From Arthrobacter sp. APC 3897 (GTDB lineage: Bacteria; Actinomycetota; Actinomycetes; Actinomycetales; Micrococcaceae): 64,000 bases of DNA. The first letter of the stretch is position 1; each line of letters starts with the position of its first letter. Shown here piece by piece: positions 1-7,094 of this stretch. The translations under genes were made by a program, and so were the position numbers. A model generated the notes under the pieces. The model saw nothing but the letters and a program-made list of their open reading frames with translations, made no database searches and had not been told where the DNA came from. The stretch covers positions 62,001-126,000 of the forward strand of contig NZ_JASDDG010000003.1 of NCBI RefSeq assembly GCF_030407495.1. The letters are read 5' to 3'.

Positions 1-571
1 CTATGCCGGCAAGGATCAGGACCACGATGGGCATGGGGATTGGTCCCACGTTGCCGCCCAGGAAGGAAACCTCGTCCGCGGTGGGAATCGGCCGGCCGTC
101 GGAGAGGACCAGCGTCAGCCCGCGGGCGATGCTCAGCATGGCCAGGGTGGCGATGAACGAGGGCAGCCGGCCGTAGGCCACGGCAAAGCCGCTTACCGCG
201 CCGCTCAGGGCGCCGATCAGCAGGCCGCCCACCAGCGCCACCCAGCCCGGCAGGTTGCCCTGCGTGAACATCCAGGCCGATCCCATGGCGGACAGTGCGG
301 CCACCGAGCCGACGGAAAGGTCGATTCCGGCAGCCACGATCACGAACGTCATGCCGAAGGCCAGCACCGCGATCACGGAGGCCTGGATGCCGATGTTCAG
401 GAGGTTCGGGCCTGTCAGGAAGTCCGGGGTGGCGATGAAGAGCGCCAGCCCCAGGACAACGAGTCCCACCAGGGCCCCGTTGTCCGCAAGAAACTTCCTG
501 ACCCGTGCACCTTTGGTCGGTGCCTGCTTCCGCACACCCGTTTCCGGTGTCTGCACCGCTGCCTTGTTCAT
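1..571 (-). CDS. Sugar ABC transporter permease (RbsC-like), 3' part cut by window edge
   Basis: Inner-membrane permease of a ribose/xylose-class sugar importer. The readable N-terminal 190 residues begin MNKAAVQTPETG, followed by hydrophobic segments and the family motif AAGIDLSVGSVAAL. This matches the BPD_transp_2 (RbsC/XylH) family. The ATG at 571 overlaps the TGA of the upstream ATPase gene (ATGA), so the two are translationally coupled. The reading frame is still open at position 1, so the C-terminus and any periplasmic-binding-protein gene lie outside the window. The sugar cannot be named from sequence. Confidence 0.88.
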   Translation of the reverse strand, partial: MNKAAVQTPETGVRKQAPTKGARVRKFLADNGALVGLVVLGLALFIATPDFLTGPNLLNIGIQASVIAVLAFGMTFVIVAAGIDLSVGSVAALSAMGSAWMFTQGNLPGWVALVGGLLIGALSGAVSGFAVAYGRLPSFIATLAMLSIARGLTLVLSDGRPIPTADEVSFLGGNVGPIPMPIVVLILAGI

Positions 572-2100
572 GATCCGTCCTTCATCAGTTCGTCTTCCAG
601 GTCACGCTGTACATCCCGCACCGCCAGCGACATCACGGCGTCCTGGGTGGCCCCGTCCGCGTCGAGTTCGCCGGCAATGTGCCCGCCGCTCATCACCAGG
701 ATCCGGTCGCTCATGCCCAGGACCTCAGGGAGTTCGCTGGACACCATGACAACGGCGCCGCCTGCTGCGGTGATGGCATTGATCAGCTCGTAGATTTCAA
801 CTTTGGCGCCCACATCCACGCCGCGGGTGGGCTCATCCAGCAGCAGCACGGTGGACTCGGCGACGATCCAGCGGCCAAACACCGCTTTCTGCTGGTTGCC
901 GCCCGAGAGTGAGCCCACCGGCTGATCCAGGTTGTGCATGCGGATCTGCAGCCGATCCGCAACGTCCTGTGCACGACGGCGCTGGCCGGCGAAGTCCACC
1001 ACTCCCGCTTTGGCGGTGGAAGCCAGGGTGGCGTAGCCGATGTTGTCATTGACTGCTGCGCCGAGCACCAGGCCCTGGACTTTGCGGTCCTCGGGCACGT
1101 GTCCGATGCCGGCGCGGATTGCGGCGCCAATGTCACCCTTGGGCAGCACGGAGCCGCGGACCTTTACGGTGCCGGAGGCGTAGGAGTCAGCTCCGGCAAT
1201 GGCACGCACCACCTCGGTGCGTCCCGCTCCCATCAGGCCGGCCAGCGAGACAACCTCGCCGGCACGGACCGAGAAGGAGACGTCATTGATCAGTCCCCTG
1301 GTGGAAAGGCCCTCCACCTCGAGCAGGGTCTGCTGCGGGCCGCCGTAATCGCGGCGGCGCGGGAACTGCTGGCTGATCTCGCGGCCCACCATGAGGCGCA
1401 CCAGCTCGTCTTCAGGGGTGTCGGCAGGCACTTCGGCAATGAACTTACCGTCGCGCAGCACCGAAACGGAGTCCCCGATGGCGGCGATTTCGTCCAGGTG
1501 GTGGGAGATGAAAACCATGCCCACTCCCTTGCGGCGCAGGTCTTCGACCACCTCGAAAAGCGAGGCAATTTCACGGTTGGTCAGTGCCGCCGTCGGCTCG
1601 TCCAAAATGAGCATCCGGGCGTTCAGGCTCAGTGCCTTGGCAATTTCCACCAGCTGCTGGCGGGCGATGCCCAGCTCCCCCACCGGCTGGTCGAGGTCTA
1701 CGTCCAGGCCGATCAGGTTCAGCGCGGCGCGTGCCCGGGACTTCATGGCGCGGCGGTCCACGAGCCCGAATTTGCGCGGCATCCGTCCCAGGCAGATGTT
1801 CTCCGCCACGGACATGGAGCCCACAAGGTTGAGTTCCTGGTGAATGGTGGCAATGCCGAGGGCTTCAGCGGCGTTGGTGTCCGGCAGCGTCACCGGTTTG
1901 CCGTCAACGAGGATCCGTCCGCCGTCGGGCTGGTAGACACCGGACATCATTTTGATCAGGGTGGATTTGCCGGCACCGTTTTCACCCAGGAGCACCTGGA
2001 CCTTGCCCGGACGCACATGGACCGTGACGCCGTCGATCACCGTCACCGGCCCAAAGGACTTGCTGACGCCCTCCAGCGTCAGGATGGAATTCTCGCTCAT
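568..2100 (-). CDS. Sugar ABC transporter ATP-binding protein (RbsA-like, two ATPase domains)
   Basis: Cytoplasmic ATPase of 510 aa that powers a ribose-type sugar importer. Two ABC domains are fused. The first has a normal Walker [10 protein letters not shown], at residues 39-47. The second has the degenerate GLMGAGRTE that is usual in RbsA/MglA. An LSGGNQQK signature and a [13 protein letters not shown] Walker B follow in the second domain. The length fits the family. The start overlaps the stop of the LacI gene by 4 nt, and the stop overlaps the permease start. The three genes therefore form one operon under the promoter at about 3160-3187. The substrate is unknown. Confidence 0.93.
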   Translation of the reverse strand: MSENSILTLEGVSKSFGPVTVIDGVTVHVRPGKVQVLLGENGAGKSTLIKMMSGVYQPDGGRILVDGKPVTLPDTNAAEALGIATIHQELNLVGSMSVAENICLGRMPRKFGLVDRRAMKSRARAALNLIGLDVDLDQPVGELGIARQQLVEIAKALSLNARMLILDEPTAALTNREIASLFEVVEDLRRKGVGMVFISHHLDEIAAIGDSVSVLRDGKFIAEVPADTPEDELVRLMVGREISQQFPRRRDYGGPQQTLLEVEGLSTRGLINDVSFSVRAGEVVSLAGLMGAGRTEVVRAIAGADSYASGTVKVRGSVLPKGDIGAAIRAGIGHVPEDRKVQGLVLGAAVNDNIGYATLASTAKAGVVDFAGQRRRAQDVADRLQIRMHNLDQPVGSLSGGNQQKAVFGRWIVAESTVLLLDEPTRGVDVGAKVEIYELINAITAAGGAVVMVSSELPEVLGMSDRILVMSGGHIAGELDADGATQDAVMSLAVRDVQRDLEDELMKDGS

Positions 2101-3110
2101 TCTGGGCTTCCTTCTGAAAGGCTCGGAGTCGAGCCGCGGATGATGAGCCTGCTGGGGAGCACCACGGACTGGGGTGATTCCCCGGCGATTTCCGCGATCA
2201 GCAGGTCAACGGCCAGACGCCCCATGGCGTGGACGTCGTGGGCTATGACCGTCAGCGCCGGGTTGACCAGCGTGAAGGCTTCAATGTCGTCGTAGGCCAC
2301 AAAGGCAAGGTCACTGCCGATGGAGAGCGCGCGTTCGTTGCAGACTCCCACGGCTCCAATGCTCATCAGGCTGTCCGCTGCCAGCAGGGCGGCAGGCGGA
2401 TTCTCCAGGTCCAGGAGGAAGCGCGCTCCGGCTGCGCCGCTGGCGGCCTGGAAATCACCGAAGTACACCAGATCGGCGTCCTGGTCGCTTCCGGTTTCGA
2501 CGACGGCGGCGCGGAAGGCTTCCAGCCGCTCGCGGCCGGTGGAAGTTGCCTGGGGGCCCGCGATGTAACCGATCCGGGTGTGGCCGAGTCCGGCCAGGTG
2601 GCGGACGGCATCGGTGATTCCGCCGGCATTGTCCGCGGTAACGGTGGGGACCCCGGCGCCTTCGATGACGCGGTCCACAAACACTGTGGGCACCTCACCG
2701 GCGAGGAGGCCGGACAGGTCCCGGGCTTCACCCTGCGGAGCCGCGATCAGGCCGTCCACGCGCTGCGAGAGCATCACGTCCACGTAGCTGTCCTGCTGCT
2801 CCTGGCTTTCGTTGGCGTTGCCGAAAAGGGTGAGGTAGCCAAACTCGCGGGCGCGCTGCTCGACGGCGTGGGCCAGATCGGCAAAGAAGGGGTTGCGGAC
2901 ATCGGGCAGCAGCAGGCCGATGGTCTGGGTGCTGGTTTTGCGCAGGGACCGCGCCTGGGCGTTCGGGCGGAAGCCCAGTTCTTCGGCTGCCGTGCGGACG
3001 GCCTGGCGGGCTTCCTCGGAGGTCGCAGAGTGACCCGAGAGGACGCGGGAAGCAGTTGCCGCGGAGACGCCGGCCTTCTCTGCCACGTCCTTGATCGTCG
3101 TTGACCGCAC
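2097..3110 (-). CDS. LacI-family transcriptional repressor
   Basis: DNA-binding repressor of 337 aa, first gene of the sugar transport operon. Residues 3-22 (STTIKDVAEKAGVSAATASR) form the LacI helix-turn-helix. A periplasmic-binding-like sensor domain follows, with QTIGLLLPDVRNPFF at its start. I chose the GTG at 3110 because AGGGAG lies just upstream. A longer frame from TTG 3158 would translate through the operator and is unlikely. The gene lies directly behind two joined palindromes (3130-3157), so it probably represses its own operon until a sugar or sugar phosphate releases it. Confidence 0.9.
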   Translation of the reverse strand: MRSTTIKDVAEKAGVSAATASRVLSGHSATSEEARQAVRTAAEELGFRPNAQARSLRKTSTQTIGLLLPDVRNPFFADLAHAVEQRAREFGYLTLFGNANESQEQQDSYVDVMLSQRVDGLIAAPQGEARDLSGLLAGEVPTVFVDRVIEGAGVPTVTADNAGGITDAVRHLAGLGHTRIGYIAGPQATSTGRERLEAFRAAVVETGSDQDADLVYFGDFQAASGAAGARFLLDLENPPAALLAADSLMSIGAVGVCNERALSIGSDLAFVAYDDIEAFTLVNPALTVIAHDVHAMGRLAVDLLIAEIAGESPQSVVLPSRLIIRGSTPSLSEGSPE

Positions 3111-3129
3111 ACTGCTCCCTACACCGTTG

Positions 3130-3157
3130 TGGAATCGATTCCATGGAATCGATTCCA
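3130..3157 (-). promoter_or_regulatory. Double LacI-type operator
   Basis: Two identical 14-bp palindromes, TGGAATCGATTCCA, sit end to end at 3130-3143 and 3144-3157, so the whole 28 bp is also a palindrome. The site directly abuts the -10 hexamer and should cover the transcription start. This is the expected position for a repressor that blocks the polymerase. The regulator is most likely the adjacent LacI protein (inference). Confidence 0.85.
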
Positions 3158-3187
3158 ACTATGAGGCAGACCCCGGTGTGGTGTCAA
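3158..3187 (-). promoter_or_regulatory. Promoter of the lacI-ABC sugar operon
   Basis: On the minus strand, TTGACA (3187-3182) is followed after 18 bp by CATAGT (3163-3158). This is a sigma70-type promoter with a consensus -35. The predicted transcript start falls inside the double operator, giving a leader of about 40 nt before the GTG at 3110. Confidence 0.7.
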
Positions 3188-3323
3188 ACACGATTAGGGA
3201 GGGTACTGATTGTCAGCGGGCTCAGTTACGCCCCCGCAGAGCCTCACCGGGCAGCTTCGCGGACGGCGGGCCCGCGCCGCGGCAACCGGTATAAGGGCGG
3301 CAAAAGGGCGGTAAAAGGGCAGG

Positions 3324-3581
3324 TCAGACCGGAATGACGTCCCAATCCGGGGCGCCGTCCCAGCGCACATAGAGATCCTTGGGCAACGGCACTCCCCCGC
3401 GGTGGTACATGTGGAACTCCACCGCTTCGTTCTCGGCGAGGTTCATGCCGGCCGGGAGGTTCTTGGTGCTGACGCCCACCCGCGAACCGTCCACCACCAC
3501 GTTCTCCAGGGTGTGTCCGCTGACGTTGCGCAGCAGGTAAGTGTCTTCGGCCGGGTTTTCGAGTCTCAGGGCGTTGCTCAT
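3324..3581 (-). CDS. Small hypothetical protein (85 aa)
   Basis: Acidic 85-residue protein starting MSNALRLENPAED. I do not recognise a named family. The sequence has no signal peptide or membrane segment and reads as a small beta-rich domain (LLRNVSGHTLENVVVDGS). The ATG at 3581 has GGGAG five bases upstream, which favours it over the longer frame from 3617. It stands alone between the divergent sugar operon and a plus-strand small gene, so context gives no clue to function. Confidence 0.6.
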   Translation of the reverse strand: MSNALRLENPAEDTYLLRNVSGHTLENVVVDGSRVGVSTKNLPAGMNLAENEAVEFHMYHRGGVPLPKDLYVRWDGAPDWDVIPV

Positions 3582-3789
3582 GACGGCTCCCAATGGTGGG
3601 TGGAGGACGGGCCGCACAGCCGCGGAGGTTAGCGCGGGTCACCGCAGGGACAGGTATGCCTGTCGGACCATGCTACTGACGGACAGACCCGCCCCGGAAC
3701 CCCCGGGGTGCCTGACGCGCGGGCCAGGGGCAAGCTGCCCGTTAGCCTGCGGCACCCATCCCGGAGACGTCCGGTGCCGAATATCCCAC

Positions 3790-4062
3790 ATGATCGAGCA
3801 GTACGGCAGCAGTCAGAGTGAACCCCCGCTCCGGGAGTGGTCCGGCACCTACGGCGGATTCTATCTGCTCCCGGAAGACGCCTGGGGCGTGTCCGTGGCG
3901 GCAGACGGCAGTCCGCACGCCAGATGCTGCTCCTGCAGCTGGGAACACGATGCCGGTACGGAGGAAGAGGCGGTGCGCATGATCACGGCACATCTGCGGG
4001 TGTCACATCCCGATGAGACGGGCGTGGTCAATCCCCGGGGCCGCACCCAGGAACCTGCCTAG
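3790..4062 (+). CDS. Small hypothetical protein with Cys/His cluster
   Basis: A 90-residue frame starting MIEQYGSSQSEPP. It contains CCSCSW followed by HLRVSHPDE, a C-x-C...H...H spacing that could bind zinc, though this is only a pattern. I recognise no family. The ATG at 3790 has no good ribosome binding site. An in-frame ATG at 3670 would add a Pro/Cys-rich extension. The call rests on codon usage and the Cys/His pattern, so a non-coding interpretation remains possible. Confidence 0.4.
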   Translation: MIEQYGSSQSEPPLREWSGTYGGFYLLPEDAWGVSVAADGSPHARCCSCSWEHDAGTEEEAVRMITAHLRVSHPDETGVVNPRGRTQEPA

Positions 4063-4071
4063 ACACTTCGG

Positions 4072-4144
4072 TACCCCAGGTCGGACTCGAACCGACAACA
4101 CGCAGATTTTAAGTCTGTTGCCTCTGCCATTGGGCTACTGGGGC
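4072..4144 (-). tRNA. tRNA with anticodon UAA (reads UUA, Leu), class I shape
   Basis: A 73-nt cloverleaf can be folded on the minus strand. It has acceptor arms GCCCCAG and CTGGGGT (with a G1-U72 wobble), D-arm GCCCAATGGCAGAGGC, anticodon loop CTTAAAA with anticodon UAA, and T-arm GTCGG-TTCGAGT-CCGAC. The discriminator is A73. No CCA is encoded (CCG follows). The variable loop is only 5 nt (GTGTT), whereas bacterial tRNA-Leu normally has a long variable arm. Position 27-43 is an A-C mismatch. The anticodon assigns leucine, but the shape is unusual and the charging identity is unproven. Confidence 0.85.
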
Positions 4145-4195
4145 TGAAGCAAAGAGCTTCTGCTCAAGCCTACTGGATGGACGCTGAACCCCGGA

Positions 4196-4236
4196 AACAA
4201 AGGCGGCGGCCCCTCCTGCAGGAGGAACCGCCGCCG
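4196..4236 (-). terminator. Rho-independent terminator of ndh
   Basis: GGCGGCGG (4202-4209) pairs with CCGCCGCC (4228-4235), with an inner CCTCC/GGAGG stem. Read on the minus strand, the hairpin is followed by TTTGTTT. It lies 20 bp after the ndh stop and separates ndh from the tRNA. Confidence 0.75.
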
Positions 4237-4254
4237 TTCGCATGACTGGAAGGC

Positions 4255-5643
4255 CTACTTAGCGGCCGTTTCCTTCTTCTTGGGCGGCGTGGCAGCCGCC
4301 TTGAAGGTTGCACGCGGGTTCTTCAGGTTCCGCAGATCCGTCAGGTCGCGGCGGAACGCGACGTTCAGGATCCAGCCCGAGATGACGCGGGCCTTGCGCT
4401 CGAACATGGGCATGGCCATGCCGTGGTAGCCGCGGTGTGCCAGCCAGGCCGGGAAGCCCTTCATGCCGAAGCCCATGATGTTGGCAACGCCCTTGAACTG
4501 GCCCAGGCCGGCAACCGCGCCGAGGCTCTTGTGGTTGTACTCTTCAACGCTGCCCTCGCCGTAGCGTGCGGCTACGATGTTCTTGGCCAGCAGCTTGGCC
4601 TGGCGCACTGCGTGCTGGGCGTTCGGAACGCAGAAGCCGCCCACGCCGCCGCCGGAGAGGTCCGGAACGGCGGAGACGTCGCCGGCGGCCCAGGCACCCT
4701 CAAGGGGGCCGTCGTCGCCGGTGATACGCAGTTCAGCGTTGGCACGGACGCGGCCGCGCTCGTCAATCGGGAAGTCCGTGGCGCGGACCATGGGGTTGGC
4801 CTGCACGCCGGCGGTCCAGATCAGGGTGTCCGTGCCGAACTCGCCGGCCGGGGACTTGTCCGCCATGTTGATGAGCTTCAGGACGCCGCCCTCAGCCGAT
4901 GCCAGCGAGGTGTTCAGCAGCACCTCGATGCCGCGCTCGCGCATGCTGGAGACAACCCACTCGGCCTGGTCGGGCTTGACCTCGGGCATAACCCGGCCCA
5001 TGGCTTCGATGAGGACGAAGCGGAGGTCTTCACGCTTCAGCCGGTCATTGAGGCGTGCGGCGTCGCGCGCCATGTCCTCAATTTCGGTGAGGGTTTCGAT
5101 GCCGGCAAAGCCGCCGCCGACGACGACGAAGGTCAGGGCGCGCTCGCGCTCCGGACCGGCGGGCATCAGCGAAGCGGTTTCGATGCGCTCCAGCACGTGG
5201 TTGCGGGTGGCCACGGCTTCTTCAATGCTCTTCATGCCAATGCCGGCCTCGGCAAGGCCCGGGATCGGGAAGGTGCGGGTGATCGAGCCTGCGGCCAGGA
5301 CAACGTCCTCGTAGGGAAGCTCGAAGGGCTCTCCGCCGTCTGACGGTTCAACCGTAGCCGTGCGGGCGGCGTGGTTGATGGACACAACCTTGCCGGTGAT
5401 CAGCTCAGTGTTCTTCAGGTGCATGCGGTGGGATACGACGGCGTCACGCGCTTCGATCGTGCCTGCGGCAACCTCGGGAAGGAACGGCTGGTAAGTCATG
5501 TAGGGCAGCGGGTCCACGACGGTGACGATGCCGCCCTCAGCCTTGACCTTGTTCTGGAGGTTCTTCGCCACGTAGAGCCCTACGTAGCCACCGCCAACCA
5601 CCAAGACGCGGGGACGGTCTGAAAACTGGGTTTTAGATGCCAT
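4255..5643 (-). CDS. ndh: Type II NADH dehydrogenase (NAD(P)/FAD oxidoreductase)
   Basis: Membrane-associated flavoprotein of 462 aa that oxidises NADH and reduces menaquinone without pumping protons. It has an FAD-binding GGGYVG at about residue 17 and a second dinucleotide fold, VVVGGGFAG, at about 174-181. A C-terminal FAD motif (AAGDVSAVPD) and a C-terminal stretch with WILNVAFRRDL likely dock it on the membrane. Length and domain order fit NDH-2. It is monocistronic, with its own terminator. Assignment as a respiratory enzyme rather than a related ferredoxin or other reductase is by family resemblance. Confidence 0.85.
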   Translation of the reverse strand: MASKTQFSDRPRVLVVGGGYVGLYVAKNLQNKVKAEGGIVTVVDPLPYMTYQPFLPEVAAGTIEARDAVVSHRMHLKNTELITGKVVSINHAARTATVEPSDGGEPFELPYEDVVLAAGSITRTFPIPGLAEAGIGMKSIEEAVATRNHVLERIETASLMPAGPERERALTFVVVGGGFAGIETLTEIEDMARDAARLNDRLKREDLRFVLIEAMGRVMPEVKPDQAEWVVSSMRERGIEVLLNTSLASAEGGVLKLINMADKSPAGEFGTDTLIWTAGVQANPMVRATDFPIDERGRVRANAELRITGDDGPLEGAWAAGDVSAVPDLSGGGVGGFCVPNAQHAVRQAKLLAKNIVAARYGEGSVEEYNHKSLGAVAGLGQFKGVANIMGFGMKGFPAWLAHRGYHGMAMPMFERKARVISGWILNVAFRRDLTDLRNLKNPRATFKAAATPPKKKETAAK

Positions 5644-5675
5644 ACCCCCATGCTACCCCTTGTTTGTGAAAACCT

Positions 5676-7094
5676 TCACGAGAGTTTCGGGGGCTCAAAA
5701 TCGCCGGTGTCCCCGTCCTCCGGAGCTGGCCATTCCGCTTCCCGCCGGCGTGCCCGGACAACGGCCGCAGTGCCTGCCGCTGCCACGGCCAGCGTCAGTC
5801 CGGAGAAGCCCAGGACAAGCGCTCCGGGCAGCAAATCGGGCTCCGTTCCGGGCGGCAGGGCCGCCGGGACGGTGGGCTCGGGCAGGTTCGGTGCCGTCGG
5901 TTCCACGGCCACAGGAGCGTCCGTTGCCGGAGCCGTGGAAGTGTCCCGGCGATGGATGCGGATCCAGTCGGCAATGTTGCCCAGCGGGTTGGCGGTTACC
6001 GGCGGAACATCGGAGGTCAGCGCCGCTTCCGCGTCCAGGATTCCGTAGCCGTACAGGGTGTCCTGTCCCGGAGCACCGGCGTCGCGTGCTGTGCTGATGA
6101 TGCGGTTGATGACCTCCGCTGCGCTCAGGTTGGGATAGGCGGAACGGATCAGGGCAGCGGTACCGGCCACCAGCGGCGCTGCACCGGAGGTTCCGTTCCA
6201 GTCCGCATACCGGGCCGGCCCGCCGGGCAGGCCGCCCACCAGGTTCTCCGCCGGGGCCGCAACGCCAATGCTGATTCCCTCGGAGGATGAGTCCAGGCTT
6301 GCCTGGCCGTTGCGGTCCAAACCGGCCACCGTCAGCACCCCGGGGATGGTGGCGGGAGCTCCCACCTGGACTATCCCTATGCCGCGGTTACCGGCGGCCA
6401 CCACCACCACCACGTCCTGCTGCTCGGCGTAGAGGAAGGCGTCGTCCCAGCTTTCCGGCCAGGAGGGGGAGCTGCTGCCCAGGGACATGTTGATGACTTT
6501 GGCGCCGTTGTCCACGGACCACCGGATGGCCGCCGGGATCTGGTCCTCAATGGGAATGCCGGCCGGGTTGTCCGGCCCGATCCAGGCCGACACGGCGAGC
6601 AGTTCCGCCTTGGGTGCTACGCCGATGATGCCCTCGGAGTTCTTCTTTTCCTTGGCGGGCGCCGGTTCCTTCTCCTCATCCTTATTCCCGCCCTTCGTGG
6701 GCGAGGGGGTTGGAGAAGGCACTGCCGGCTCATGGCCCCGTCCGGCGAGCAGCGTTGCCACCAGGGTCCCGTGCGAGGGATTGGCGCCGAGCCCGCTGCT
6801 TCCGTCCGGGCTGCCGGCACCGGAGACGTCGGTTCCCCCGGTGACTGCGCCCACGAGGTCCGGGTGGGCGGGATCAATTCCGGTGTCGATGACCGCCACC
6901 TTCACGCCCTCGCCCTGGCTCACGGCCCAGGCTTTGTCGAAGCCGTAGTCCGACAGCCAGTACTGCTTGTCCCGCCAATCGTCGGCAGCGGCCGGGGCAG
7001 CCGGAAGGAGGGTGAGCACCAGCAGCACTGCTGCCAGGATTCCGCCCCGCCCCCTTCGCTGCCGCCGTGCGGAAACCGCCGACGCCGGGGTCAC
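5676..7094 (-). CDS. S8 serine protease, mycosin-like, membrane-anchored
   Basis: Secreted subtilisin-family protease of 472 aa. A signal peptide (about residues 18-37) precedes the catalytic domain. Visible catalytic residues are Asp70 (AVIDTG), His108 (SHGT) and Ser303 (GTSGAAP), with Asn236 for the oxyanion hole. A Pro/Lys-rich insert (about 120-150) sits after the His motif, as in mycosins. A transmembrane segment near the C-terminus (ALVLGFSGLTLAVAAAG) ends in RARRR. The architecture matches MycP proteases of type VII secretion, but no ESX genes are present here. The GTG start overlaps the stop of the ppx gene (GTGA), so the two are co-translated. Confidence 0.85.
   Translation of the reverse strand: MTPASAVSARRQRRGRGGILAAVLLVLTLLPAAPAAADDWRDKQYWLSDYGFDKAWAVSQGEGVKVAVIDTGIDPAHPDLVGAVTGGTDVSGAGSPDGSSGLGANPSHGTLVATLLAGRGHEPAVPSPTPSPTKGGNKDEEKEPAPAKEKKNSEGIIGVAPKAELLAVSAWIGPDNPAGIPIEDQIPAAIRWSVDNGAKVINMSLGSSSPSWPESWDDAFLYAEQQDVVVVVAAGNRGIGIVQVGAPATIPGVLTVAGLDRNGQASLDSSSEGISIGVAAPAENLVGGLPGGPARYADWNGTSGAAPLVAGTAALIRSAYPNLSAAEVINRIISTARDAGAPGQDTLYGYGILDAEAALTSDVPPVTANPLGNIADWIRIHRRDTSTAPATDAPVAVEPTAPNLPEPTVPAALPPGTEPDLLPGALVLGFSGLTLAVAAAGTAAVVRARRREAEWPAPEDGDTGDFEPPKLS

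Noticed and set aside
3111-3158. N-terminal extension of LacI from TTG 3158
   Set aside because: It would translate the operator and lies at the -10 element, while GTG 3110 has a ribosome site and gives the normal HTH position.
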